Shown here: one piece after another, positions 26,699 to 35,727 of the stretch
Position numbering within the stretch: position 1 is the stretch's first letter
How the letters are laid out: the number at the start of each line of letters is the position of its first letter
From: Halobaculum sp. CBA1158
GTDB lineage: Archaea > Halobacteriota > Halobacteria > Halobacteriales > Haloferacaceae
Direction of reading: 5' to 3'
NCBI RefSeq assembly: GCF_021431925.1
Contig: NZ_CP090371.1
Span: 372,001-436,000, forward strand
DNA: 64,000 bases
Made by a program: the position numbers and the translations under genes
Notes under the pieces: model-generated
Seen by the model: only the letters and a program-made list of their open reading frames with translations
What the model was told of the DNA's origin: nothing
Databases searched by the model: none

Positions 26699-29467
26699 AT
26701 GAGCGACCTTACTGCGGAGTACCGCCTCGAGTACTTCGAGGAGGAGGGGTTCTCCCGGAAGGAGTGCTCCTCGTGCGGGGACCACTTCTGGACCCGCGAC
26801 GACGAGCGAGAGCTGTGCGGGGAGCCGCCCTGCGAGGACTACTCGTTCATCGGCGACCCCGGATTCGACGAGCCGTACACGCTCTCGGAGATGCGCGAGG
26901 CGTTCCTCTCGTACTTCGAGGAACACGACCACGAACGCATCGAGCCGTACCCGGTCGCCGCGAACCGCTGGCGCGACGACGTGCTGCTCACGCAGGCGTC
27001 GATCTACGACTTCCAGCCGCTGGTCACCTCCGGACAGACCCCGCCGCCGGCGAACCCGCTGACCGTGAGCCAGCCGTGCATCCGGATGCAGGACATCGAC
27101 AACGTGGGCAAGACGGGCCGTCACACGATGGCCTTCGAGATGATGGCCCACCACGCGTTCAACGCCCGCGAGGAGGTCGGCGACGAGTACGCATACTCCG
27201 GGGAGGTGTACTGGAAAGACGAGACCGTCCGCCTCTGTGACGGCCTGTTCGAGGAGATGGGCGCGAACCTGGATGAGATCACCTACATCGAGGACCCGTG
27301 GGTCGGCGGCGGCAACGCCGGCCCCGCCATCGAGGTCATCTACAAGGGTGCCGAGCTGGCGACGCTCGTGTTCATGTCGATGGAACAGGACCCCGACGGC
27401 GAGTACGAACTGAAGGACGGCAACACGTACTCGAAGATGGACACGTACATCGTCGACACCGGCTACGGGCTGGAGCGGTGGACCTGGATGAGCCAGGGCA
27501 CCCCGACGGTGTACGAGGCGGTGTACCCCGAGACGATCGAGTTCCTGAAGGACAACGCCGGGATCGACCTCTCCGAGGAGGAGGCGGAGTTGGTCCGGCG
27601 GGCCTCCACGCTGGCGGGCCATCTCGACATCGACGAGGCCGAGGACGTCGAGGCCGCCCGCGACAACATCGCCGACAAGCTCGGGGTCGACACGGAGGAG
27701 CTGACCGACCTGCTCGAACCGCTCGAGGACATCTACGCCATCGCCGACCACTGCCGGACGCTCGCGTACATGTTCGGCGACGAGATCGTCCCCTCGAACG
27801 TCGGGACGGGCTACCTCGCGCGCATGGTCCTCCGGCGGACGAAGCGGCTCGTCGACGAGGTCGGCGTCGACGCCCCGCTCGACGAACTCGTCGACATGCA
27901 GGCCGAACGCCTCGGCTACGAGAACCGCGACACGATCCGCGACATCGTGCGCACGGAGGTCGAGAAGTACCGCGAGACGCTCGAGCGCGGCGGCCGCAAG
28001 GTCGAGGCGCTGGCCGACGAGTACGCCGGCACCGGCGAGGCGATCCCGGTGGACGAGCTGATCGAGCTGTACGACTCCCACGGCATCCAGCCGGACATGG
28101 TCGAGGAGATCGCCGAGGAGCGCGGCGCGACCGTCGAGGTGCCCGACGACTTCTACGGGCTGGTCGCCTCCCGCCACGACTCCGCGGGGGCGTTCGATCA
28201 CGAGGAGTCCGCCGACGAGCGGCTCGCCGACCTGCCGGCGACCGACCGGCTCTACTACGACGACCAGGAGCGCACGGAGTTCGAGGCGGTCGTCCTCGAC
28301 GTGCTCGAGCGCGAGGGCGGCTACGACGTGGTGCTCGACCAGACGATGTTCTACCCCGAAGGCGGCGGCCAGCCCGCCGACCGCGGCACGCTCTCGACCG
28401 ACGACGCCACCGTCGAGGTCGAGGACGTGCAGATCCGCGACGACGTGGTGCTTCACCGGACCGACGCCGACCCCGGGAAAGGCGAGTTCGTCACCGGCCA
28501 GGTCGACGGCGAACGTCGCCGGCGGCTGATGCGCCACCACACCGCGACCCACATCGTCGGCTACGCCGCCCGGCAGGTGCTCGGTGAGCACGTCCGGCAG
28601 GCGGGCGCACAGAAGGGGATCACCTCCTCGCGCCTCGACGTGACCCACTACGAGCGCGTGACGCGCGAGGACGTGAAGTCGATCGAGCGGGTCGCGAACG
28701 ACCTCGTGCGCCGGAACCTCTCGGTGACCCAAGAGTGGCCCGACCGCCACGAGGCCGAGTCCGAGCACGGCTTCGACCTCTATCAGGGCGGCATCCCGCC
28801 GGGCGAGCAGATCCGCCTCGTCAGCGTCGGCGACGACGTGCAGGCGTGCGGCGGCACCCACGTCTCCCGCACCGGCGACATCGGCGCGATCAAGCTCCTG
28901 AAGGCCGAGCCGGTACAGGACGGCGTCGAGCGGCTCGTGTTCGCCGCCGGCGAGGCCGCCCTCGACGCCACCCACCGCACGGAGGACGCGCTGTACGACG
29001 CCGCCGACGTGCTGTCGGTCGACCCGCAGGAGGTGCCCGAGACGGCCGAGCGCTTCTTCACCGAGTGGAAGGAGCGCGGCAAGACGATCGACCGGCTGAA
29101 AGAGGAGCTAGCGGAGCTTCGCGCCGACGCCGGCGGCGAGGAGGTCGCGGTCGGCGACGCCGTCGCGGTCGTCCAGCGGACGGACGCCGACAGCGACGAA
29201 CTCCGGGCGACGGCCAACGCCCACGTCGAGGACGGCCGAATCGCCGTGCTCGGGTCGGGCGCGGGCGGCGCGGCCACCTTCGTCGTCGGCGTCCCCGACG
29301 GCGTCGGCGTCAACGCCGGCGAGGTCGTCGGCGAACTCGCGGGCCGCGTCGGCGGCGGCGGCGGCGGCCCGCCGGACTTCGCGCAGGGCGGCGGTCCCGA
29401 CGTGGACGCGCTCGACGACGCGCTCGACTCGGCCGCGGAGATCCTCCGTCGGAAGCTGGAGGCCTGA
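26699..29467 (+). CDS. alaS: Alanyl-tRNA synthetase, archaeal type
   Basis: 922 residues. The archaeal N-terminal zinc ribbon is present ([10 protein letters not shown] then CGEPPCEDY). The class II core follows (motif 1 around [17 protein letters not shown], motif 2 RWRDDVLL, motif 3 in [12 protein letters not shown]), with [11 protein letters not shown] in between. The editing domain carries HHTATHIV and CGGTH, the two zinc/hydrolysis motifs. The C-terminal oligomerisation domain ends with a Gly-rich [15 protein letters not shown], as in all AlaRS. Start: ATG at 26699 ([13 protein letters not shown]), the conserved N-terminus; upstream in-frame sequence belongs to the kinase spacer. Confidence 0.98.
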   Translation: MSDLTAEYRLEYFEEEGFSRKECSSCGDHFWTRDDERELCGEPPCEDYSFIGDPGFDEPYTLSEMREAFLSYFEEHDHERIEPYPVAANRWRDDVLLTQASIYDFQPLVTSGQTPPPANPLTVSQPCIRMQDIDNVGKTGRHTMAFEMMAHHAFNAREEVGDEYAYSGEVYWKDETVRLCDGLFEEMGANLDEITYIEDPWVGGGNAGPAIEVIYKGAELATLVFMSMEQDPDGEYELKDGNTYSKMDTYIVDTGYGLERWTWMSQGTPTVYEAVYPETIEFLKDNAGIDLSEEEAELVRRASTLAGHLDIDEAEDVEAARDNIADKLGVDTEELTDLLEPLEDIYAIADHCRTLAYMFGDEIVPSNVGTGYLARMVLRRTKRLVDEVGVDAPLDELVDMQAERLGYENRDTIRDIVRTEVEKYRETLERGGRKVEALADEYAGTGEAIPVDELIELYDSHGIQPDMVEEIAEERGATVEVPDDFYGLVASRHDSAGAFDHEESADERLADLPATDRLYYDDQERTEFEAVVLDVLEREGGYDVVLDQTMFYPEGGGQPADRGTLSTDDATVEVEDVQIRDDVVLHRTDADPGKGEFVTGQVDGERRRRLMRHHTATHIVGYAARQVLGEHVRQAGAQKGITSSRLDVTHYERVTREDVKSIERVANDLVRRNLSVTQEWPDRHEAESEHGFDLYQGGIPPGEQIRLVSVGDDVQACGGTHVSRTGDIGAIKLLKAEPVQDGVERLVFAAGEAALDATHRTEDALYDAADVLSVDPQEVPETAERFFTEWKERGKTIDRLKEELAELRADAGGEEVAVGDAVAVVQRTDADSDELRATANAHVEDGRIAVLGSGAGGAATFVVGVPDGVGVNAGEVVGELAGRVGGGGGGPPDFAQGGGPDVDALDDALDSAAEILRRKLEA

Positions 29468-29479
29468 CCCGCCGACCCG

Positions 29480-29770
29480 ATGTCCCTCATCGACTCGCTC
29501 CCGTACCCCATGTCGGCGGCCGAGGTCCGCGGGCTGACGGACGCCGACGCGATAGCGGAGGCGCACCACGAGGTGATCGCCCAGCGCTCGGGAACCGAGG
29601 TCGTCCCCGCGATGCTGATCACGACCGAGCGGAACTCCTACGCCGTCGTCGAGGACCGCGACGCCGACCGCTACCGTGTGCTCGACTCGGGCGACCGCGA
29701 CGACCGGGACGACGTGTACGCGACGCTGCGCGAGTGGGCCGACGAGCACGGCTACGGCGGGCCGACGTAG
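29480..29770 (+). CDS. Small conserved haloarchaeal protein
   Basis: 96 residues, soluble and acidic. Features: MSLIDSLPYPMSAAEVRGLTDAD as a helical start, then two strands (VPAMLITTERNSYAVVEDRDADRYRVLDSG) and a C-terminal helix (DDVYATLREWADEHGYG). It starts 12 nt after the alaS stop, so it is probably cotranscribed. I do not recognise the family or function. Confidence 0.72.
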   Translation: MSLIDSLPYPMSAAEVRGLTDADAIAEAHHEVIAQRSGTEVVPAMLITTERNSYAVVEDRDADRYRVLDSGDRDDRDDVYATLREWADEHGYGGPT

Positions 29771-29901
29771 CCGGCGACGGCGACGACGCCGGTGAGGATT
29801 CACTCGACAGCGCCGGCGACGGTACCCGCGATGGCGACGGCGACAGCGTCGTGACCGAGCGCGTCGAGAAGCGGCCCTGCGAGCGGAGCGGCCCGTTCGA
29901 C

Positions 29902-30138
29902 CTACCGCGAGAGGAGGAGGCCGTCGCAGGTCGGACACCGGTCGTGGGAGCCCCCGGCGAGTTCGATGGTTCGCTTTCGGTAACACCCCCCACACAGGAG
30001 GGTGCCGCAGTCGCGACACTCGTACCCCTCATAGGAGGTGAGCCCGAGGCGGTCGGCGATCCCCGACGACCTCGCCTCCAGCGCCGTTCCGCAGCGCACA
30101 CACTCGGGCACGTGATCGGCCTCGCGGGCGATCGCCAA
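29902..30138 (-). CDS. Small multi-zinc-ribbon protein
   Basis: 78 residues with eight Cys in pairs: CVRCG (about 13-16), CRDC (about 41-44), CGGC (about 49-52) and CPTC (about 68-71), spaced as two interleaved zinc-binding ribbons, like a small treble-clef or RING-like fold. Conserved spacing of CxxC pairs makes chance unlikely, although the antisense alaS-downstream frame is also open. It is divergent from the aminopeptidase gene. Role unknown; nucleic-acid or protein binding is likely. Confidence 0.62.
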   Translation of the reverse strand: MAIAREADHVPECVRCGTALEARSSGIADRLGLTSYEGYECRDCGTLLCGGCYRKRTIELAGGSHDRCPTCDGLLLSR

Positions 30139-30231
30139 GAATCTCCGTCTTAGGGAACTGAAACGATGCGGGCGTCGCGATCGGACCCGGGACCGAAACC
30201 ACTACCACGACACGCCGGCGACTCGCGGCAC

Positions 30232-31317
30232 ATGGACCCGCGAATCCGCGAGCACGCCGAGACCATCGTCGAGCACTCCATCGAGTTGGAGGCGGGCGAC
30301 GACCTCGTCATCCAACTCCCCGGCGAGGCCGAGGACCTGGCGGTGGCCCTCCACGAGTACGCCGGCGACATCGGCGCGAATCCGGTACTGCTGAACAACT
30401 CCCAGCGCGCCGAGCGCGCGTACCTGCGCGCCCGCGAGGAGGACTTCGAACTCCCCGATCACGAACTCGCCCTCTACGAGGAAGCGGACGCGTTCGTTAT
30501 CGCCCGAAGCGGCGGCAACGTCTCCGAGAAGGCGGACGTGGACCCGGAGACGACCGCCGACTACACGCGCGCTCGGCGACCCGTCCAGAAGGTGCGCCTC
30601 TCGAAGACGTGGTGTCTCACGCAGTTCCCGACGCAGGCGCACGCCCAACTCGCCGGCATGAGCACCGAGGAGTACGAGAACTTCGTGTACGACGCCGTCA
30701 GCCTCGACTGGGAAGAACAGGCGGAGTTCCAACGGCAGATGGTCGAGTTGATCGACGACGCCGAGGAGGTCCGGATCCGGTCGGGCGAGGAGACCGACAT
30801 CACGATGTCGGTCGCGGGCAACACCGCACTCAACGACGACGGGAAAGCGAACCTCCCCGGCGGCGAGGTGTTCACCGCGCCCGTCAAGGACAGCGTGAAC
30901 GGCGAGGTGTACTTCGATTTGCCGCTGTACCGCCAGGGCCGCGAGATCGAGGGCGTCCGACTCACCTTCGAGGACGGTCGAGTCGAGGCGTTCTCCGCCG
31001 AGCGCAACGAGGACGTGCTGGAGGGCGTGTTCAACACCGACGAGAACGCCCGCTACCTCGGCGAACTCGGGATCGGGATGAACCGCGCGATCGACCGGTT
31101 CACGTACAACATGCTGTTCGACGAGAAGATGGGCGACACCGTCCACATGGCCGTCGGATCGGCGTACCCCGAGACGGTCGGCGAGGGCAACGAGGTGAAC
31201 GAGTCCGCCGAGCACGTCGACATGATCGTCGACATGAGCGAGGACTCCGTGATCGAACTGGACGGCGAGGTCGTCCAGCGGGACGGGACGTTCACGTTTG
31301 AGGAGCGCGAGGTCTGA
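30232..31317 (+). CDS. Aminopeptidase, M29 (thermophilic aminopeptidase) family
   Basis: 361 residues. M29 enzymes are dinuclear Zn/Co aminopeptidases of the AmpS/AmpT type. N-terminal domain: IELEAGDDLVIQLPGEAEDLAVALHEYAGDIGANPVLL in pieces. C-terminal metal domain: NLPGGEVFTAPVKDSVNGEV (the family's G-E-V-x-T-x-P), ARYLGELGIGMN (acidic and Asn ligands), then HMAVGSAYPETVGEGNEVN, EHVDMIVDM (metal His and Asp). Sequence ends at a small acidic tail. The start is ATG at 30232, MDPRIREHAE. It is followed by a 518-nt gene-free region. Confidence 0.9.
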   Translation: MDPRIREHAETIVEHSIELEAGDDLVIQLPGEAEDLAVALHEYAGDIGANPVLLNNSQRAERAYLRAREEDFELPDHELALYEEADAFVIARSGGNVSEKADVDPETTADYTRARRPVQKVRLSKTWCLTQFPTQAHAQLAGMSTEEYENFVYDAVSLDWEEQAEFQRQMVELIDDAEEVRIRSGEETDITMSVAGNTALNDDGKANLPGGEVFTAPVKDSVNGEVYFDLPLYRQGREIEGVRLTFEDGRVEAFSAERNEDVLEGVFNTDENARYLGELGIGMNRAIDRFTYNMLFDEKMGDTVHMAVGSAYPETVGEGNEVNESAEHVDMIVDMSEDSVIELDGEVVQRDGTFTFEEREV

Positions 31318-31835
31318 ACGAGCGGTAGCGAGTGAAGACCTCGGAGAGCGAACGGCGACCAGCGGGAGCCGTGAGCAGCGAGGCGTGAGGGAGCGAGCGT
31401 AGCGAGCGACCGAACGCCTCGGTAGAACGGCGGCGCGGTCCTCATCCCGCGCCGCCCACGAAAACCGCGAGGACGAGTGAGCGCGTAGCGCGAACGAGTC
31501 CTCGAACCGAGCGGGGAGCGTGCGCGGTCGAACGGTGCGGGGCCGACCGGAGGGAGGCCCCGGGCGAACGGGGAGCGATGTGACCCGTGAGCGAGTGAGA
31601 CCGCGATGGCGAACGGCGAATGAAGCGAGCCCGGATCGCCCGGGCGCTCCACGGAGATCGCGAGACGTGAGCCGAACGCCTCGCGAGGCCGCTCCGCCCA
31701 CAGAGACAGCCACGCCGAGTTGTCGCCGGACCTCCGGACGGTCACCGGAGTCCTTCACGAACGTGCGTGTACTAATTTGTTTCTCTCCGAGTCGTGGTCC
31801 GGGGATTTATGCCGGTGTGGTCGCCGTTCACACAC
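31318..31835. other. 518-nt intergenic region of degenerate GAGCG/GCGAAC-type sequence
   Basis: The stretch is full of short related words (GAGCGAACGG, GAGCGAGCGTAGCGAGCGA, GAGTGAGCGCGTAGCGCGAACGAG, GTGAGCGAGTGAG). No frame has believable haloarchaeal codon use. This type of decaying low-complexity filler is frequent between haloarchaeal genes. The last 50 nt (GTACTAATTTG, then ATTTATG) are AT-richer and act as the promoter of the next gene. Confidence 0.6.
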
Positions 31836-31988
31836 GTGCCCAAGGTGAACTGTCCCGACTGCGGTCGTCAGATCGGAATGCACGAACTCGAGGCGAAGAC
31901 GACGGCCCAGTCCGGCGGCTTCTCGACCCGGTACCGCTGTCCGTTCTGTCGGACGGACATGGAAGACGTGACCGAGTTCATGGTCTGA
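31836..31988 (+). CDS. Small zinc-finger protein (two CxxC)
   Basis: 50 residues from GTG 31836 (MPKVNCPDCGRQIGMHELEAK...). Two CxxC pairs (CPDC, CPFC) with RYRCPFCRTDMEDVTEFMV form one zinc ribbon. The start is chosen because ATTTAT (31805-31810), a good TATA element, lies 26-28 nt upstream; an in-frame ATG at 31809 (MPVWSPFTHVPKV) overlaps that box and is unlikely on the mRNA. Such tiny ribbon proteins are abundant in haloarchaea and mostly uncharacterised. It lies convergent to lrp. Confidence 0.72.
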   Translation: MPKVNCPDCGRQIGMHELEAKTTAQSGGFSTRYRCPFCRTDMEDVTEFMV

Positions 31989-32044
31989 CTCCGCGGTTCC
32001 ACGACCGTTCCCATCGGGTTCTCCGGACCGTCGCGGGCGGAGGG

Positions 32045-32503
32045 CTACTCCTCGACGTCGAGGTCGAACTGGGCGTTCTCGACGACGGAGTTGAGCACGA
32101 CCGAGGTGTTCGTCTCGCGGATGTCCTGGTCGGCCAGCAGTCCCTTGATCCCCTCGTTCATCTCGTCGGTGTCGCGGAACTTCCCGATCGCGATGACGTC
32201 GTAGTCGCCGGTTACCTCGTACACGGAGGTCATCTGTTTCTGCTCGCGGAGCCGGTCGACGATCTCGGGGAGCGCGCTCCCCTCGACTTTGAGCTGGACG
32301 ATCGCCGTCACGTCGTAGCCGAGGCGGCCGTAGTTCACGCGGGGCGTGTACCCCTCGATGACGCCCTCGTCTTCCAGGTCGCGCAGGTGGTTCGAGACGG
32401 TCGTCACCGACACGTCCAGGTCCTCGCCCAGCGAGCGGAGGCTGGCGCGACCGCTTCCGAGTAACGCGTTGACGAGCTTGGCGTCGAGATTTTCGTACGT
32501 CAT
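32045..32503 (-). CDS. lrp: Lrp/AsnC-family transcription regulator
   Basis: 152 residues. N-terminal winged HTH ([51 protein letters not shown], read in pieces) and a C-terminal RAM/effector domain ([43 protein letters not shown]). Such proteins bind DNA as dimers or octamers and sense amino acids. It is divergent from glnA with 126 nt between starts; I recall that in Halobacterium the Lrp gene next to glnA regulates it, so glutamine/nitrogen control is the natural reading. The spacer on its own side has TTCTAAA (minus strand, about 32530) as a TATA element. Confidence 0.92.
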   Translation of the reverse strand: MTYENLDAKLVNALLGSGRASLRSLGEDLDVSVTTVSNHLRDLEDEGVIEGYTPRVNYGRLGYDVTAIVQLKVEGSALPEIVDRLREQKQMTSVYEVTGDYDVIAIGKFRDTDEMNEGIKGLLADQDIRETNTSVVLNSVVENAQFDLDVEE

Positions 32504-32592
32504 TACATTCGGCCACGGTCGCCTCCCTTTAGAATTTGACGATTGTCCAGTAGCAAGTCGTCGAAGGGGAAATTGCGCCGACCGTCAACTCC

Positions 32593-32598
32593 TATATA
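32593..32598 (+). promoter_or_regulatory. TATA element of glnA
   Basis: TATATA, the strongest AT core in this spacer, places the start of transcription around 32620-32625, a few bases before the ATG at 32630. The 126-nt lrp/glnA spacer also contains the AT-rich stretch TTTAGAATTTGACGATTG (about 32529-32546), a candidate Lrp-binding region. Confidence 0.6.
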
Positions 32599-32629
32599 CC
32601 GGGAGTGTATGTGGACAAACGCCTACAAC

Positions 32630-34009
32630 ATGACGGACGCAAATACCAAACCGGACGGCGGTCTCACCGCCGTCGAGCAGGACGTCATCGACGAGATCGA
32701 CGAGAAGGGGATCGACTTCCTCCGCCTCCAGTTCACCGACATTATCGGGACCGTAAAGAACGTCTCCGTACCCGCGAGCCAGGCCGAGAAGGCGTTCACC
32801 GAGGGGATCTACTTCGACGGCTCCTCGATCAACGGCTTCGTCCGGATCCAGGAGTCGGACATGCGCCTCAAGCCCGACCCCGAGACGTTCTCGGTGCTCC
32901 CGTGGCGGACTCGTCCGGGCGAGGAGGGCGGCGCGGCACGCCTCATCTGTGACGTGATCGACACGTCGACGGGCGAGCCGTTCGAGGGCGACCCCCGCCG
33001 CGTGCTGAAGAACGCGCTCGATCGCGCCGAGGAGATGGGATACGAGGTCAACGCCGCGCCCGAACCGGAGTTCTTCCTGTTCGAGGAGGACGAGGACGGC
33101 CGCGCGACGACCGACACCGGCGACCACGGCGGCTACTTCGACCTCGCGCCGAAGGACCTCGCGAGCGACGTGCGCCGCGACATCATCTACGGCCTGGAAG
33201 ACATGGGCTTCGAGATCGAGGCCTCCCACCACGAGGTCGCCCGGGGCCAACACGAGATCAACTTCGAGTACGACGACGCGCTCTCGACGGCCGACAACGT
33301 CGCGACGTTCCGCACCGTTGTCCGGGCGATCGCCGCCCAGCACGATCTCCACGCGACGTTCATGCCCAAGCCGATCCCGAAGATCAACGGCTCGGGGATG
33401 CACACCCACATCTCGCTGTTCACCGAGGACGGCGAGAACGCCTTCCACGACGAGGACGACGAGTTCGACCTCTCGGAGACGGCCAAGCAGTTCACCGCGG
33501 GCATTCTCGACCACGCCGAGGCGCTCGCGGCCGTGACGAACCCGACGGTGAACTCCTACAAGCGGCTCGTCCCCGGCTACGAGGCACCCGTCTACGTCGC
33601 CTGGTCCGACCGCAACCGCTCGGCGCTCATCCGCAAGCCGGCCGCGCGCGTGCCGGCCGCCTCCCGCATCGAGGCGCGCTTCCCCGACCCGTCGTGTAAC
33701 CCGTATCTCGCGTTCGCGGCGCTCATCCACGCCGGCCTCGACGGCATCGAACGCGGCCTCGACTGCGACGACCCCGTCCGCGAGAACATCTACGAGTTCG
33801 ACGAGGCCAAGCGCGAGGAGTACGGCATCACCACGCTGCCGTCGAACCTCGGCGAGGCGCTCGACGCGCTGGAGGAGGACGAGGTCGTGCTCGACGCGCT
33901 GGGCGGACACGTCTCCGAGAAGTTCGTCGAGGCGAAGTCGGCCGAGTACGACGACTACCGCGTCGACGTCTCCGACTGGGAGCTGGACCGCTACCTCGAG
34001 ACGTTCTGA
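32630..34009 (+). CDS. glnA: Glutamine synthetase type I (GlnA)
   Basis: 459 residues, ATP-dependent amidation of glutamate to glutamine. GS-I motifs in order: [33 protein letters not shown] (beta-grasp domain), [11 protein letters not shown] (metal), [25 protein letters not shown] (ammonia/glutamate pocket), [18 protein letters not shown] and [16 protein letters not shown]. This is the GSI-alpha length, without the 25-residue insertion or adenylylation Tyr segment of GSI-beta. The start at 32630 ([11 protein letters not shown]) fits the promoter. It faces lrp and is followed by a T-rich terminator. Confidence 0.98.
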   Translation: MTDANTKPDGGLTAVEQDVIDEIDEKGIDFLRLQFTDIIGTVKNVSVPASQAEKAFTEGIYFDGSSINGFVRIQESDMRLKPDPETFSVLPWRTRPGEEGGAARLICDVIDTSTGEPFEGDPRRVLKNALDRAEEMGYEVNAAPEPEFFLFEEDEDGRATTDTGDHGGYFDLAPKDLASDVRRDIIYGLEDMGFEIEASHHEVARGQHEINFEYDDALSTADNVATFRTVVRAIAAQHDLHATFMPKPIPKINGSGMHTHISLFTEDGENAFHDEDDEFDLSETAKQFTAGILDHAEALAAVTNPTVNSYKRLVPGYEAPVYVAWSDRNRSALIRKPAARVPAASRIEARFPDPSCNPYLAFAALIHAGLDGIERGLDCDDPVRENIYEFDEAKREEYGITTLPSNLGEALDALEEDEVVLDALGGHVSEKFVEAKSAEYDDYRVDVSDWELDRYLETF

Positions 34010-34036
34010 TCGGCCGGCGAGCACCGCTTCGAGGTA

Positions 34037-34046
34037 TTTTCTTTTT
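34037..34046 (+). terminator. T-rich terminator of glnA
   Basis: TTTTCTTTTT about 28 nt after the glnA stop, exceptional in such GC-rich DNA. Archaeal transcription commonly terminates at short T runs. Confidence 0.6.
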
Positions 34047-34128
34047 CGCCGTCGCGACGCTCCGTCTGCGAGACGGTGAGCCGTCGCCGCGTGGTCCTCG
34101 GGTTCGGGACCGGTACCGAGTCGGCCGG

Positions 34129-35286
34129 CTACTCGACGCGCCCGGTCGCGTCCGCGTCGCGCTCGGAGCCCTCCCCGGAGGAGGCCTCCGTCTCGGCTCC
34201 CGCGTCCGCCTCAGCTCCTGCATCCGTCTCAGCTCCTGCATCCGTCTCAGCTCCTGCATCCGTCTCAGTCTCCGCTTCCGCGATCAGTTCGGACACGTCG
34301 TCCCCGTCGTTCGCCTCGCCGTCCGGCGTCTCGCCTGCTCCCCGGCGAACTCGGTCGACGACCGTCGGCCACGCGACGATGAGCGCGACGGCGGCGAACG
34401 ACAGCGGCGCGACCGCGAGCAGTCGGTACGGCGTCGTGTCGGGCACGACGCCGAAGACGTACGGGAGCCCCGCCGTGGTGACGCCGTACGCGCCGCCGAA
34501 CAGCGCGAGGATGCCGACGAGCCCGGCGGCGACGCCGACGCCGCCGACGGGCGCTGACTCCGTGCCGCGGAGCCGCCAGACGGCGTAGCCGCCGAACCCG
34601 CCGCCGGCGGCGATCCCGGCTTCCAGCACCTCGCCGCCGTGGCCGCCGGCGGCCGCGACCGCGCACGCGACGACGCCGAGCACGCCGGCGAGGAAGAACG
34701 CCCGGTCCGGGTGGGGGCGAAAGCCCGAGCGTGCGACCCGCTGGAACGCGACCAGGCCGACGACGCCGACGGCGACGCCGACGGCGACGTCGGCGAGGTA
34801 GTGGACGCCGAGCACGACCCGGGTGGTCGCGACGACTCCCACGAACGCGGCCGCGGCGCGGAGGCGGTCGCGTCGCCGTCCCACGTCGAGGAACGTCGCG
34901 AGCCCGCCGTACACCATCGTCGAGGCGACCGCGTGGCCCGAGGGGAACCCGAAGCCGTCGCCGGTGGCGGCGTCGACGAACGCGAGTTCGAGCAGGCCCG
35001 GGAGCCACGCCGGCGCGGTCGCCTCGGCGGCACCCGGGGGTCGCGGGAGCGCGAACAGGCTCTTGAGGCCGACCACGATCGCGAGCGCGCCCAGCGCGAC
35101 GGCGATGAGGGTCGCCCCCACTCTGCGGGGATTGGCCGCCAGCCGGCGGTCGCCGAGCCAGTAGAGCAGCGCCAGGCCGAGGTAGACGAACCAGGCGTCG
35201 CCGAGTTGCGTGAGGACGGCGGCGGCGGCGACCAGCCAGTCGGGGACCGCCGCCGTCGACCCGGCGAGGAATCCGCGTGCGAGCAT
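34129..35286 (-). CDS. PAP2-family membrane phosphatase
   Basis: 385 residues. Motif 1 K-x6-R-P (KSLFALPRP), motif 2 PSGHAVAS (FGFPSGHA) and motif 3 R-x5-H-x3-D (RVVLGVHYLADVAVG) are all intact, so a phosphatidic-acid/undecaprenyl- or dolichyl-pyrophosphate type phosphatase is likely. TM helices flank the active site at the outer membrane face, and a further four TM helices follow in the C-terminal half. The C-terminal tail is an acidic low-complexity run encoded by three perfect 18-bp tandem units (Glu-Thr-Asp-Ala-Gly-Ala). Its start is 12 nt after the stop of the 142-residue gene. Confidence 0.9.
   Translation of the reverse strand: MLARGFLAGSTAAVPDWLVAAAAVLTQLGDAWFVYLGLALLYWLGDRRLAANPRRVGATLIAVALGALAIVVGLKSLFALPRPPGAAEATAPAWLPGLLELAFVDAATGDGFGFPSGHAVASTMVYGGLATFLDVGRRRDRLRAAAAFVGVVATTRVVLGVHYLADVAVGVAVGVVGLVAFQRVARSGFRPHPDRAFFLAGVLGVVACAVAAAGGHGGEVLEAGIAAGGGFGGYAVWRLRGTESAPVGGVGVAAGLVGILALFGGAYGVTTAGLPYVFGVVPDTTPYRLLAVAPLSFAAVALIVAWPTVVDRVRRGAGETPDGEANDGDDVSELIAEAETETDAGAETDAGAETDAGAEADAGAETEASSGEGSERDADATGRVE
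34212..34265. repeat. Three perfect 18-bp tandem repeats
   Basis: CAGCTCCTGCATCCGTCT repeated at 34212-34229, 34230-34247 and 34248-34265, preceded by a degenerate copy (34194-34211). It lies inside the PAP2 gene and keeps frame (six residues per unit), so copy number may vary between strains without frameshift. Confidence 0.85.
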
Positions 35287-35298
35287 GGACGGATCACC

Positions 35299-35727
35299 TC
35301 ACCGCCGGTCCCGGACGGCGTCGATCGCCTTGCCGGGTACCTCGACGACGTTCAGTCCGACGCCCACGAGCACGAACAGCGTGTACAGCCCGAGCGTCGA
35401 GAGAAACGACACGACCATCGCGCCGATCGCGAACCACCCGTCGAGCCAGCGGAACGCCCCGAGCACCATCACCGTGCCGTACAGGAGCACGAGGTACGGC
35501 CCCCAGCCGCGAGCGTGACCGCGGCGCATCCGCGAGCGGACGTAGCGTTTCAGCTCCGCCTCCAGAGTCGGCTTCTTCACCGTCCGGTCGTCGATGGCGT
35601 CGAGGTCGGCGCGCAACTCGGCGACGCGCTCGTCCAGGTCCTCGATGTCGGGCGCGGGACGGCCGTCGTCCTCGGCGTCCGCGTCGGTCCCGTCGGGACC
35701 GTCCGGGCCGGTGGGATCGCCGCTCAT
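35299..35727 (-). CDS. Small haloarchaeal membrane protein
   Basis: 142 residues: an acidic N-terminal third (GPDGPDGTDADAEDDG), a helical segment rich in charges (IEDLDERVAELRADLDAIDDRTVKKPTLEAELKRYVR in pieces; coiled-coil-like), then two TM helices (GPYLVLLYGTVMVLGAF, FAIGAMVVSFLSTLGLYTLFVLVGVGL). Its ATG overlaps the stop of the upstream YihY-like gene (ATGA), and the PAP2 gene follows 12 nt on, so the three form one unit. Function unknown. Confidence 0.78.
   Translation of the reverse strand: MSGDPTGPDGPDGTDADAEDDGRPAPDIEDLDERVAELRADLDAIDDRTVKKPTLEAELKRYVRSRMRRGHARGWGPYLVLLYGTVMVLGAFRWLDGWFAIGAMVVSFLSTLGLYTLFVLVGVGLNVVEVPGKAIDAVRDRR

Noticed and set aside
26621-28975. 784-codon open frame antisense to alaS
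   Set aside because: alaS has all synthetase motifs; the antisense product is low-complexity Val/Asp/Leu/Arg sequence, typical shadow of GC3-rich genes.
32504-32629. Replication origin (ORB-type) next to the replication genes
   Set aside because: I saw no ORB-like inverted repeats and no orc1/cdc6 gene in the window.
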